A DNA stretch of 5,345 bases from NCBI GenBank assembly GCA_002336985.1, contig DDFE01000091.1:255-5599 (forward strand), in the 5' to 3' direction. The notes beneath the pieces were generated by a model. The model saw nothing but the letters and a program-made list of their open reading frames with translations. It was not told the DNA's origin and searched no databases. Source of the stretch: Sphingomonadales bacterium UBA1936. Lineage in GTDB: Bacteria > Pseudomonadota > Alphaproteobacteria > Sphingomonadales > Sphingomonadaceae. Position numbers and translations under genes: made by a program. Positions 1 to 5,345 of the stretch are shown here, piece by piece (the first letter of the stretch is position 1; the number at the start of each line of letters is the position of its first letter).

Positions 1-1388
1 ATCGTGCGGGAGTCGATGCCGGCGACTACCCGCTCGCACTACGTGCCGCCCGTACGTTGCAACAGGCCGATATCCTTCCGCCCGACGCGCGCGTCCTGCT
101 CTACATCGGTGCGGTGCGCGAGCAGAACTGGAACGAGGCGCGCGTGCTGCTCGACCGGATCGGGAAGGAGGACGGCTTCACCTTCCTTGCGCCGTTGTTC
201 GACGGATGGCTGTCGCTCGCCACGGGCAAGATAGCGACGTCGGACAAGACCCGCGCGTTCGCCTATGTTCCCGAAAGCGCCGCGCTCCTGGCGATCGCGC
301 GCGGCGATTATGCGGCGGGAAAACAGGCGGTCGAAGGCATTGTGGGCGCCGACACCTACCGCACCAGCACGCTGCATCTTGCAGCAGCAGCAACCCTGGC
401 ATCGCGTAAGCAGGATGCCCTTGCGCTTGCGCTGCTGAAGGGCGACGATCCAAGCGTCGCTGCTGCCCGCCATATGATCACGACTGGCGGAAAGGTGGCG
501 GGCGCAATCGATTCCCCCGCGCGTGGCACGTCCTTCATCTTGCAGCGCATGGCGCTCGACCTGATGACAGAGCGGTCGGCGCGATCGGCGGTCACGCTTG
601 CCCGTTTTGCGACGTTTGCCGATCCAGAGAGTGTGCAGGCAAGGCTTGTTGCGGCTGCGACCCTGAACTTTGCCGATCGCCATGCGGAAGCGTTGCGGCT
701 GGTCGACACCGCAACGTCGGACCCGATCCTGGCGGATGTGGCCATCTCGACGCGGATCGATCTGCTCGAGGATCTCGGTCGCACTGACGAGGCTTACGCG
801 CTGGCATCGGCGCGCGCCGGCCGGTCGACCAACGACTTGACGCGGCTGGGCGATATCGAGGCCCGTCGGGGTAATTTTGCCAAGGCGGCAACTCATTATC
901 GCCGCGCCGTAGAGACGCTTGGCGACAAGAATGTCGGGGCGCAGTTGTGGCTCGCCCTAGGAAATGTGCTGGACCAGGGCGGCGACTGGAAAAATGCACG
1001 CCCCGCACTGGAACGTGCGCTTGCGCTATCACCCGACGACCCGCGACTGCTCAACCAACTCGGGTTCGGAATGGCGGATCGCGGCGAGGATCTCGATCGC
1101 GCGCTCGTGCTGTTGAAAAAAGCGTCGGCCGCACAGCCCGAAAATGCGGCGATTACCGATTCGATCGGCTGGGCGCATTTCCGCGCGGGAAATCTGGATA
1201 CTGCCATCGAAACGCTCGAGCGTGCCCGGGGTCTAGACCCGGCCGAAGTCGAGATCACCGAACATCTGGGTGATGCCTATTGGGCGGCGGGGCGCAGGAT
1301 CGAGGCGCGCTATGCGTGGATAGCGGCACGCGAAGCGGCAAAAGAGCCCGTGATTGCAAGGCTGAACGGCAAGCTGGGGCAGCGCTGA
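1..1388 (+). CDS. Tetratricopeptide repeat (TPR) protein, 5'-truncated
   Basis: The reading frame is open from the window edge (first full codon at 3) to a TGA at 1386-1388, giving about 461 codons. The true start is upstream: the first visible residues already look like a repeat helix (GDYPLALRAAR), and the TTG at 57 is an ordinary internal leucine. The last third holds about five TPR units, at roughly nt 834-926, 942-1037, 1044-1142, 1152-1247 and 1254-1346. They show the usual W/L-G-Y/F-A-P spacing, for example ALERALALSPDDPRLLNQLG, then DSIGWAHFRAGNLDTAIETL and EHLGDAYWAAGRRIEARYAW. The middle part is alanine- and leucine-rich and helical, probably degenerate repeats. TPR arrays are protein-protein interaction scaffolds. 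This C-terminal pattern is common in alphaproteobacterial TPR proteins of unknown role that often carry a signal peptide, but the N-terminus is outside the window, so export cannot be judged. It ends 3 nt before ispE and is probably co-transcribed with it. The family call is firm; the role is unknown. Confidence 0.9.
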   Translation, partial: RAGVDAGDYPLALRAARTLQQADILPPDARVLLYIGAVREQNWNEARVLLDRIGKEDGFTFLAPLFDGWLSLATGKIATSDKTRAFAYVPESAALLAIARGDYAAGKQAVEGIVGADTYRTSTLHLAAAATLASRKQDALALALLKGDDPSVAAARHMITTGGKVAGAIDSPARGTSFILQRMALDLMTERSARSAVTLARFATFADPESVQARLVAAATLNFADRHAEALRLVDTATSDPILADVAISTRIDLLEDLGRTDEAYALASARAGRSTNDLTRLGDIEARRGNFAKAATHYRRAVETLGDKNVGAQLWLALGNVLDQGGDWKNARPALERALALSPDDPRLLNQLGFGMADRGEDLDRALVLLKKASAAQPENAAITDSIGWAHFRAGNLDTAIETLERARGLDPAEVEITEHLGDAYWAAGRRIEARYAWIAAREAAKEPVIARLNGKLGQR

Positions 1389-1391
1389 CCG

Positions 1392-2174
1392 GTGCTTACC
1401 GAAACGGCTTATGCGAAGATCAACCTTGCCCTGCACGTCCGGCGACGGCGGCCGGATGGCTATCACGATCTGGAAACGGTCTTCGCCTTTTGCGCCGACG
1501 GCGACGCACTGGCTGCGGAGAAAGCCGGACACACCAGTCTCACCATCGACGGGCCGTTCGCGGAAGGACTGTCGACGACCGACAACCTCGTCGTGCGCGC
1601 TGCCGAGGCGACAGGATGCCCGGCGCGACTGCATTTGACCAAAACCCTGCCGGTCGCGAGCGGTATCGGCGGAGGGTCGGCGGACGCGGCGGCGGCGTTG
1701 CGGCTGATTGCAGAACTGTACGATCGTCCGTTGCCATCGTTCGATGTGCAGCGCGGGCTTGGCGCGGATGTCCCTGCCTGTGTCGTTTCGCAGACGCTCC
1801 GTGGCGAGGGCGTGGGTGAACGGCTGATCGAGGTTGGGTCGGTGACCGGGATACCGATCCTCTTGGTCAATCCGCAGGTGCCGCTGTCGACGGGGGCAGT
1901 GTTCGGCGCCTGGGACGGGGTGGACCGGGGCCCGCTCGGGGACTGGCAGGCGGGGCGTAATGACCTTGAGGCCCCGGCGCGGACGCTGGTGCCCGAAATC
2001 GGGACTGTCCTCGACTGGCTTTCCAGCCGTCATGACGTCATTGTCGCGCGGATGTCCGGATCGGGGGCGACATGCTTTGCGCTTTTCGAAAGCGAAGAGA
2101 TGCGATCGCGTGCCGCGTCTGAAACGATGCGGGCACACCCCGGTTGGTGGGTGATGGAGTCGGTGCTGCGATGA
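1392..2174 (+). CDS. ispE: 4-diphosphocytidyl-2-C-methyl-D-erythritol kinase (IspE)
   Basis: IspE is the cytosolic GHMP-family kinase that uses ATP to phosphorylate the 2-hydroxyl of CDP-methylerythritol in the MEP pathway to IPP and DMAPP. The 260-residue product has the expected order of motifs. The N-terminal substrate-binding strand is AYAKINLALHV, with the conserved Lys9 and Asn11, followed by RRPDGYHDLETVF. The glycine-rich ATP loop PVASGIGGGSADAA is at 87-100. GADVP contains the probable catalytic Asp126, and the C-terminal GHMP motif MSGSGATCFALF is at 221-232. It is slightly shorter than the E. coli enzyme (283 aa, from memory) but lacks no motif. The GTG at 1392 is chosen because it puts the conserved AKIN motif at the usual distance from the N-terminus and sits 3 nt after the upstream stop. 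Only a weak GGGG stretch (1376-1379) serves as a ribosome site, which suggests coupling to translation of the TPR gene. The stop overlaps the next start (ATGA). Confidence 0.96.
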   Translation: MLTETAYAKINLALHVRRRRPDGYHDLETVFAFCADGDALAAEKAGHTSLTIDGPFAEGLSTTDNLVVRAAEATGCPARLHLTKTLPVASGIGGGSADAAAALRLIAELYDRPLPSFDVQRGLGADVPACVVSQTLRGEGVGERLIEVGSVTGIPILLVNPQVPLSTGAVFGAWDGVDRGPLGDWQAGRNDLEAPARTLVPEIGTVLDWLSSRHDVIVARMSGSGATCFALFESEEMRSRAASETMRAHPGWWVMESVLR

Positions 2175-2875
2175 GTGAGAATTGGCACAGGGTCGGCTTC
2201 CAGCCGCTCAGCAATGTCCTGATCGTTGCCGATCACGCCTCGAACCGTGTGCCGCCCGACATCGACCTGGGTATCGAGCGCAGCCTGCTTTCGACGCACA
2301 TCGGCTGGGACATCGGTGTGGCATCGCTTGCCCATGGCCTGCAGGCGCCGTCGTTCCTGGGGAACGTCTCGCGGCTCGTGATCGATCTCAACCGCGATCT
2401 CGACGATCCGGGGCTGATCCCCGAGACCAGCGACGGACACGAAATTCCTGGCAATCCGGGCAATGTCGAAGACCGGATCGCGCGCTTCTGGCAACCGTAT
2501 CACGATGAACTCGCCACCTATATCGCGCATCATGAGGTCGGGATGCTCCTGTCGCTGCACAGTTTTACGCCGAACCTTGCGACACGGCCCGATGAAGAAC
2601 GGCCATGGGAAGTCGGCGTTCTCTACAACAAGGACGAACGTGCAGCGCATATCGCGATCCCGCTGCTGGAGGCGGCAGGGATCATCACCGGAGACCAGCA
2701 GCCCTATTCGGGCAAGCATCTCAACGCGACGATGAACAGGCATGGCGAAGGGACGGGAACGCCCTATCTGGGTCTCGAAATCCGGCAGGACCTGATCGGT
2801 GACGACGAGGGTGTCGAACGCTGGGCACGGCGGCTGGCGCCGATCATCGAACAGGTTTGTGACCGCGTCGCTTGA
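2171..2875 (+). CDS. N-formylglutamate amidohydrolase family protein (FGase, COG3931-like)
   Basis: The 234-residue product matches the N-formylglutamate amidohydrolase family (PF05013), metal-dependent hydrolases related in fold to zinc carboxypeptidases. Visible family motifs, in order, are VADHASNRVP (19-28, with Asp21 and His22), THIGWDIG (42-49), RLVIDLNRDLDDP (68-80), LSLHSFTP (127-134, a likely metal or catalytic His130) and GLEIRQDLIG (201-210, with Glu203 a candidate catalytic acid). The character fits the COG3931 branch better than classical HutG of histidine degradation. No hut gene is nearby, so hydrolysis of N-formylglutamate to glutamate and formate is a family-level suggestion only. 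The ATG at 2171 is preferred over an in-frame GTG at 2144 inside ispE: it gives the ATGA overlap with the ispE stop, has a GGAG (2156-2159) 11 nt upstream, and places the first conserved motif near residue 20. There is no signal peptide, so it is probably cytosolic. The family is confident; the substrate is not. Confidence 0.9.
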   Translation: MSENWHRVGFQPLSNVLIVADHASNRVPPDIDLGIERSLLSTHIGWDIGVASLAHGLQAPSFLGNVSRLVIDLNRDLDDPGLIPETSDGHEIPGNPGNVEDRIARFWQPYHDELATYIAHHEVGMLLSLHSFTPNLATRPDEERPWEVGVLYNKDERAAHIAIPLLEAAGIITGDQQPYSGKHLNATMNRHGEGTGTPYLGLEIRQDLIGDDEGVERWARRLAPIIEQVCDRVA

Positions 2876-2909
2876 TTAACCCGCGCAAAGCGGCAATTGC
2901 GGCCGCGAC
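2876..2909 (+). other. Short intergenic leader before ilvD
   Basis: This 34-nt gap is the only real non-coding stretch in the window. It shows no recognisable -35/-10 pair, no T-run after a stem (so no intrinsic terminator), and no good Shine-Dalgarno sequence before the ilvD ATG. It contains overlapping short palindromes: GCAATTGC at 2893-2900, GCGGCCGC at 2899-2906, and a 5-bp G/C stem pairing 2890-2894 with 2902-2906. It is too short to hold a leader-peptide attenuator of the kind found before enterobacterial ilv operons. Confidence 0.5.
2890..2906 (+). promoter_or_regulatory. Possible small hairpin next to the ilvD start codon
   Basis: GCGGC at 2890-2894 can pair with GCCGC at 2902-2906 around a 7-nt loop, ending 3 nt before the ilvD ATG at 2910. 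In mRNA this would cover the place where a ribosome-binding site should be. A competing pairing of CCGC (2881-2884) with GCGG (2890-2893) is also possible. With only five base pairs in a GC-rich genome this may be chance, and the regulatory role is speculation. Confidence 0.2.
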
Positions 2910-4631
2910 ATGACCCAGCGCTTCGATAAATCCAAACTTCCCAGCCGTTACGTATCAGTCGGTCCCGAACGGGCACCGCAACGCAGCTATTATTACGCCA
3001 TGGGCCTGACCGAGGAAGAGATCGCGCGTCCCTTCGTCGGAATTGCATCGGCAGGCAATGATAGCGCCCCGTGCAACACCACGCTCGACATGCAGGCAGA
3101 CTGGTGCCGCCAAGGTGTGAACGAGGCTGGCGGCATGCCGCGCCGGTTCAATACGATCACGGTCACCGACGGCATCGCCATGGGCCACCAGGGGATGAAG
3201 TCCTCGCTGGTCAGCCGCGAAGTCATCGCCGACTCGGTCGAACTGTCGGTGCGTGGGCATTGCTATGACGCGCTGGTGACGTTTGCGGGCTGCGACAAGT
3301 CGCTGCCGGGGATGATGATGGCGATGCTGCGGCTGAACGTTCCGTCGATCTTCGTCTATGGCGGATCGATCCTGCCAGGCCGCTACCAGGAACGCGACCT
3401 GACCGTCATCGACGTATTCGAGGTGGTCGGGCGTTATGCGGCGGGGAATTGCCCTCTGTCGGAAGTGACCGCGATCGAAAAGGCGGCGTGCCCGGGCCAT
3501 GGCGCGTGCGGCGGCCAATACACAGCCAATACCATGGCTTGTGTAGGAGAGGCCATCGGCTTATCTTTGCCGAACAGCAACATGACACCCGCTCCTTACA
3601 AATCCCGTGAAGAAATCGCGGTGGCGGCCGGACGCCAGATCATGACGCTGATCGAGAAGAATATCCGTCCGCGCGACATCTGCACGCGCGAAGCGTTCGA
3701 GAACGCGGCACGCATAGTCGCGGCCACAGGGGGATCGACCAACGGCGCTCTGCACTTGCCCGCGATGGCCAACGAGTGCGGCATCGATTTCGACCTGTTC
3801 GACGTTGCCGAGATCTTCAAGTCGACGCCGTACATTGCCGATCTGAAGCCAGGCGGACGCTATGTTGCGAAGGACATGTACGAGGCCGGCGGCATCTACA
3901 TGTTGATGAAGACGATGCACGAGAACGGGCTGCTACATGGCAACTGCATGACCGTGACCGGCAAGACGCTCGCCGAGAATATCGACGAGGTTACCTGGAA
4001 CCCGGACCAGAAGGTCATCTACGACGTGAAGACGCCGATCACGCCGACCGGCGGTGTGGTCGGCCTGCGCGGGTCGCTGGCGCCCGAAGGCGCGATCGTG
4101 AAGGTCGCCGGGCTTCACCGCCTCCAGTTCACCGGCACTGCCAAAGTGTTCGAGCGCGAGGAGGACGCTTTCGCGGCGGTCGAAGCACAGCAGATCACTG
4201 ACGGCGATGTCGTCGTCATCCGTTACGAAGGCCCCAAAGGTGGCCCCGGCATGCGTGAGATGCTCGCGACGACGGCGGCGCTCTATGGGCAGGGACTGGG
4301 CGAAAAGGTCGCGCTCATCACCGACGGGCGTTTCTCGGGCGGTACGCGCGGGTTCTGCATCGGCCATGTCGGGCCGGAAGCGGCCGATGGCGGCCCGATC
4401 GCGCTGGTCAATAACGGCGACAAGATCGCCATCGATGCCGAGGCCGGCACGATAGACCTGCTGGTCGACGAAGCCGAGCTTGCTGCACGTCGTGCAGCGT
4501 GGGAACCGCGCCGGAACGATTACCAGGCGGGAGCGCTGTGGCGCTATGCCCAGAATGTCGGCCCCGCCTGGCAGGGTGCAGTCACGCACCCCGGCGCCAA
4601 GGCGGAAACCCATGTCTTTGCGGATATCTAG
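2910..4631 (+). CDS. ilvD: Dihydroxy-acid dehydratase (IlvD), [2Fe-2S]-type
   Basis: IlvD dehydrates 2,3-dihydroxyisovalerate and 2,3-dihydroxy-3-methylvalerate to the 2-keto acids that are transaminated to valine and isoleucine; the former also feeds leucine and pantothenate. The 573-residue product carries both IlvD/Edd signatures: CDKSLPGMMMA (128-138) and ALITDGRFSGGT (468-479). TVTDGIAMGHQGM (84-96) and GHVGPEAADGGPIALV (485-500) favour IlvD over 6-phosphogluconate or sugar-acid dehydratases. By analogy with structurally known family members, Cys55, Cys128 and Cys200 would bind the cluster. Asp87, Asp129 and Glu450 plus a carbamylated Lys130 would bind Mg2+, and Ser476 would be the catalytic base. 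Three cluster cysteines and the absence of the insertion seen in the 616-residue E. coli [4Fe-4S] enzyme point to the [2Fe-2S] class. The ATG at 2910 gives a normal N-terminus but has no clear ribosome site. The 3' end overlaps the next gene by 20 nt. Codon use is locally odd at about 3522-3611. Confidence 0.96.
   Translation: MTQRFDKSKLPSRYVSVGPERAPQRSYYYAMGLTEEEIARPFVGIASAGNDSAPCNTTLDMQADWCRQGVNEAGGMPRRFNTITVTDGIAMGHQGMKSSLVSREVIADSVELSVRGHCYDALVTFAGCDKSLPGMMMAMLRLNVPSIFVYGGSILPGRYQERDLTVIDVFEVVGRYAAGNCPLSEVTAIEKAACPGHGACGGQYTANTMACVGEAIGLSLPNSNMTPAPYKSREEIAVAAGRQIMTLIEKNIRPRDICTREAFENAARIVAATGGSTNGALHLPAMANECGIDFDLFDVAEIFKSTPYIADLKPGGRYVAKDMYEAGGIYMLMKTMHENGLLHGNCMTVTGKTLAENIDEVTWNPDQKVIYDVKTPITPTGGVVGLRGSLAPEGAIVKVAGLHRLQFTGTAKVFEREEDAFAAVEAQQITDGDVVVIRYEGPKGGPGMREMLATTAALYGQGLGEKVALITDGRFSGGTRGFCIGHVGPEAADGGPIALVNNGDKIAIDAEAGTIDLLVDEAELAARRAAWEPRRNDYQAGALWRYAQNVGPAWQGAVTHPGAKAETHVFADI
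4599..4606 (+). promoter_or_regulatory. Ribosome-binding site of the lipoprotein gene, inside ilvD
   Basis: AAGGCGGA differs from the ideal AAGGAGGA at one base and ends 5 nt before the ATG at 4612. It lies within the last codons of ilvD. It is the best Shine-Dalgarno match before any start in this window and fixes the lipoprotein start at 4612. Confidence 0.6.
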
Positions 4632-4950
4632 CGCCTGTTTCTTTCTGGTGGCCGCAGGATGCGGCGCCAAGCCGGATGACAAGGTAGCGAACGCCGCGCC
4701 CGATGACCGCATCGAGTGCGCGGTGCATGGTGCGACGACCTTCACCAAAAACTGTGCGGTCGAACGCGGGGAGGGGACACTGCTGGTCCTGCGGCACGAG
4801 AACGGCGGGTTCCGGCGGATCAACCTGACGAGCGACGGCGCGATCAGTCCCGCCGATGGCAGCGATGCGGCGGCAGGAAAGCCGTTGCCCGACGGCCGGT
4901 TCGAACTCGTGATCGGCGGCGACCGTTACCGCCTGCCACCCCGCAAATGA
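4612..4950 (+). CDS. Small predicted lipoprotein of unknown function
   Basis: I do not recognise a characterised family. The 112-residue product begins with a short lipoprotein signal: a basic residue (Arg4), a hydrophobic stretch at 8-15 and the lipobox-like VAAGC ending at Cys17, followed by Gly18. The -3 residue is Ala rather than Leu, which is permitted but less typical. The mature part is about 95 residues, polar, with no membrane segment. It has two cysteines (Cys36 in RIECAVHG and Cys48 in TKNCAVER) that could form a disulfide in the periplasm. LLVLRHENGGFRRINL (57-72) and the C-terminal FELVIGGDRYRLP (97-109) look like beta strands of a small beta-rich domain. The start at 4612 is chosen for its good ribosome site and because it yields the signal peptide; an earlier in-frame start at 4480 would bury that signal. 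The gene overlaps ilvD by 20 nt in another frame and nnrE by ATGA, so it is probably translated with them. Similar small proteins seem common in sphingomonads, from memory. Confidence 0.8.
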   Translation: MSLRISSACFFLVAAGCGAKPDDKVANAAPDDRIECAVHGATTFTKNCAVERGEGTLLVLRHENGGFRRINLTSDGAISPADGSDAAAGKPLPDGRFELVIGGDRYRLPPRK

Positions 4951-5345
4951 AACCTCTGTCGGGCCACGTGCTGACCGCTGCCGAGATGCAGGCGGCCGAG
5001 CGCGCATGTGGTGTTCCGCTCGATATGTTGATGGAGCGGGCGGGAAGCGCGCTTGCAGATGCTGTCGTTCGTTTCGGTGCGGGGCAGCCGATCCTCATTG
5101 CTTGCGGGCCAGGCAACAACGGCGGCGACGGCTATGTCGCGGCACGTTTGCTTGCCGAGCAGGGATTAATGGTGCGGGTCGCAGCGAGTGCGGAGCCGGC
5201 GACCGATCTCGCACGCAACGCCCGCGCGGCGTGGACCGGGGCTGTCGAGCTGCTGGCGACCACTGCTTCTGCGCCGATCCTCGTCGATGCTTTGTTCGGG
5301 ACCGGTCTGGGCCGCCCCCTAGACGCGGCGACCGGTGATGCGCTC
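4947..5345 (+). CDS. nnrE: NAD(P)H-hydrate epimerase (YjeF_N domain), 3'-truncated
   Basis: The frame from the ATG at 4947 stays open for 133 codons to the window end. The N-terminal LTAAEMQAAERA (9-20) and LMERAG (28-33) are the typical opening of YjeF_N proteins. ACGPGNNGGDGYVAARLLA (52-70) is the glycine-rich nucleotide-binding signature, and VDALFGTGLGRPL (113-125) contains the conserved Asp114 and the FGTG loop near the active site. The enzyme epimerises R- and S-NAD(P)HX, the hydrated, damaged cofactors, so that the partner dehydratase NnrD can repair them. In many bacteria NnrE is the first half of a fusion with NnrD; whether that is so here cannot be seen because the C-terminus lies outside. 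The start overlaps the lipoprotein stop (ATGA) and has no ribosome site of its own, so reinitiation after the upstream gene is likely. There is no signal peptide; it acts in the cytosol. Moe-type or other sugar-nucleotide functions do not fit. Confidence 0.93.
   Translation, partial: MKPLSGHVLTAAEMQAAERACGVPLDMLMERAGSALADAVVRFGAGQPILIACGPGNNGGDGYVAARLLAEQGLMVRVAASAEPATDLARNARAAWTGAVELLATTASAPILVDALFGTGLGRPLDAATGDAL

Noticed and set aside
3..59. TTG at 57 as start of the TPR gene
   Set aside because: The frame continues open upstream with residues that look like part of a repeat helix, so the gene is truncated by the window edge.
39..896. Long open frame on the minus strand opposite the TPR gene
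   Set aside because: It is Arg/His-rich with no recognisable motif and lies opposite a clear TPR gene. Such frames are expected on the reverse strand of high-GC genes.
1229..1240. Perfect 12-nt palindrome GGGTCTAGACCC
   Set aside because: It lies inside a TPR unit and encodes the common G-L-D-P turn. No second copy was seen, so an operator role is unsupported.
1233..2138. Long open frame on the minus strand opposite ispE
   Set aside because: It covers all IspE motifs in antisense, has biased Arg/Pro composition and shows no family resemblance.
2144..2170. Upstream GTG start for the FGase-like gene
   Set aside because: The ATG at 2171 gives the ATGA overlap and the expected N-terminal length; the extra nine residues fit no family feature.
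2857..2879. Possible promoter (TTGTGA ... GATTAA) before ilvD
   Set aside because: The spacing between the two elements is only 11 nt and neither is a good match, so it was not called.
4480..4611. In-frame upstream extension of the lipoprotein gene
   Set aside because: It would overlap ilvD by about 150 nt, bury the signal peptide, and lacks a good ribosome site compared with the start at 4612.
3933..4823. Long open frame on the minus strand across the end of ilvD and the lipoprotein gene
   Set aside because: The composition is that of an antisense shadow, and both plus-strand genes here have firm or good evidence.

Overview
The window looks like a chromosomal housekeeping segment from an alphaproteobacterium, most likely a member of the Sphingomonadales. 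The grounds are high GC with strong G/C bias at third codon positions, the character of the proteins, and the gene order TPR protein - ispE - N-formylglutamate amidohydrolase-like - ilvD - small lipoprotein - NAD(P)H-hydrate epimerase, which I recall from sphingomonad genomes. The taxonomic call is inference from memory, not a database result.

Layout: all six genes are on the + strand and almost every base is coding. (1) 1-1388 is the C-terminal part of a tetratricopeptide-repeat protein whose start lies before the window. (2) 1392-2174 is ispE, the fourth enzyme of the non-mevalonate (MEP) isoprenoid pathway, with a GTG start 3 nt after the TPR stop. (3) 2171-2875 is a COG3931-type N-formylglutamate amidohydrolase family protein, joined to ispE by an ATGA overlap. 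(4) 2910-4631 is ilvD, dihydroxy-acid dehydratase of branched-chain amino acid synthesis, after the only real gap (34 nt). (5) 4612-4950 is a small predicted lipoprotein of unknown function that starts inside the end of ilvD. (6) 4947-5345 is the N-terminal part of an NAD(P)H-hydrate epimerase (YjeF_N domain), joined by a second ATGA overlap and cut by the window end.

The genes read as one or two tightly packed transcription units: TPR-ispE-FGase-like, then ilvD-lipoprotein-nnrE. The second group may simply be read through from the first, since I see no terminator or convincing promoter between them. The functions do not form one pathway. Isoprenoid precursor synthesis, branched-chain amino acid synthesis and nicotinamide cofactor repair are all core metabolism. 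The TPR protein, the amidohydrolase-like protein and the lipoprotein have no assignable substrate.

I found no RNA genes, mobile elements, CRISPR, phage genes or evidence of a new defence or biosynthetic system. The items most worth a second look are the unrecognised lipoprotein, the orphan amidohydrolase-like protein, the overlap architecture, and the three-cysteine [2Fe-2S]-type signature of IlvD.
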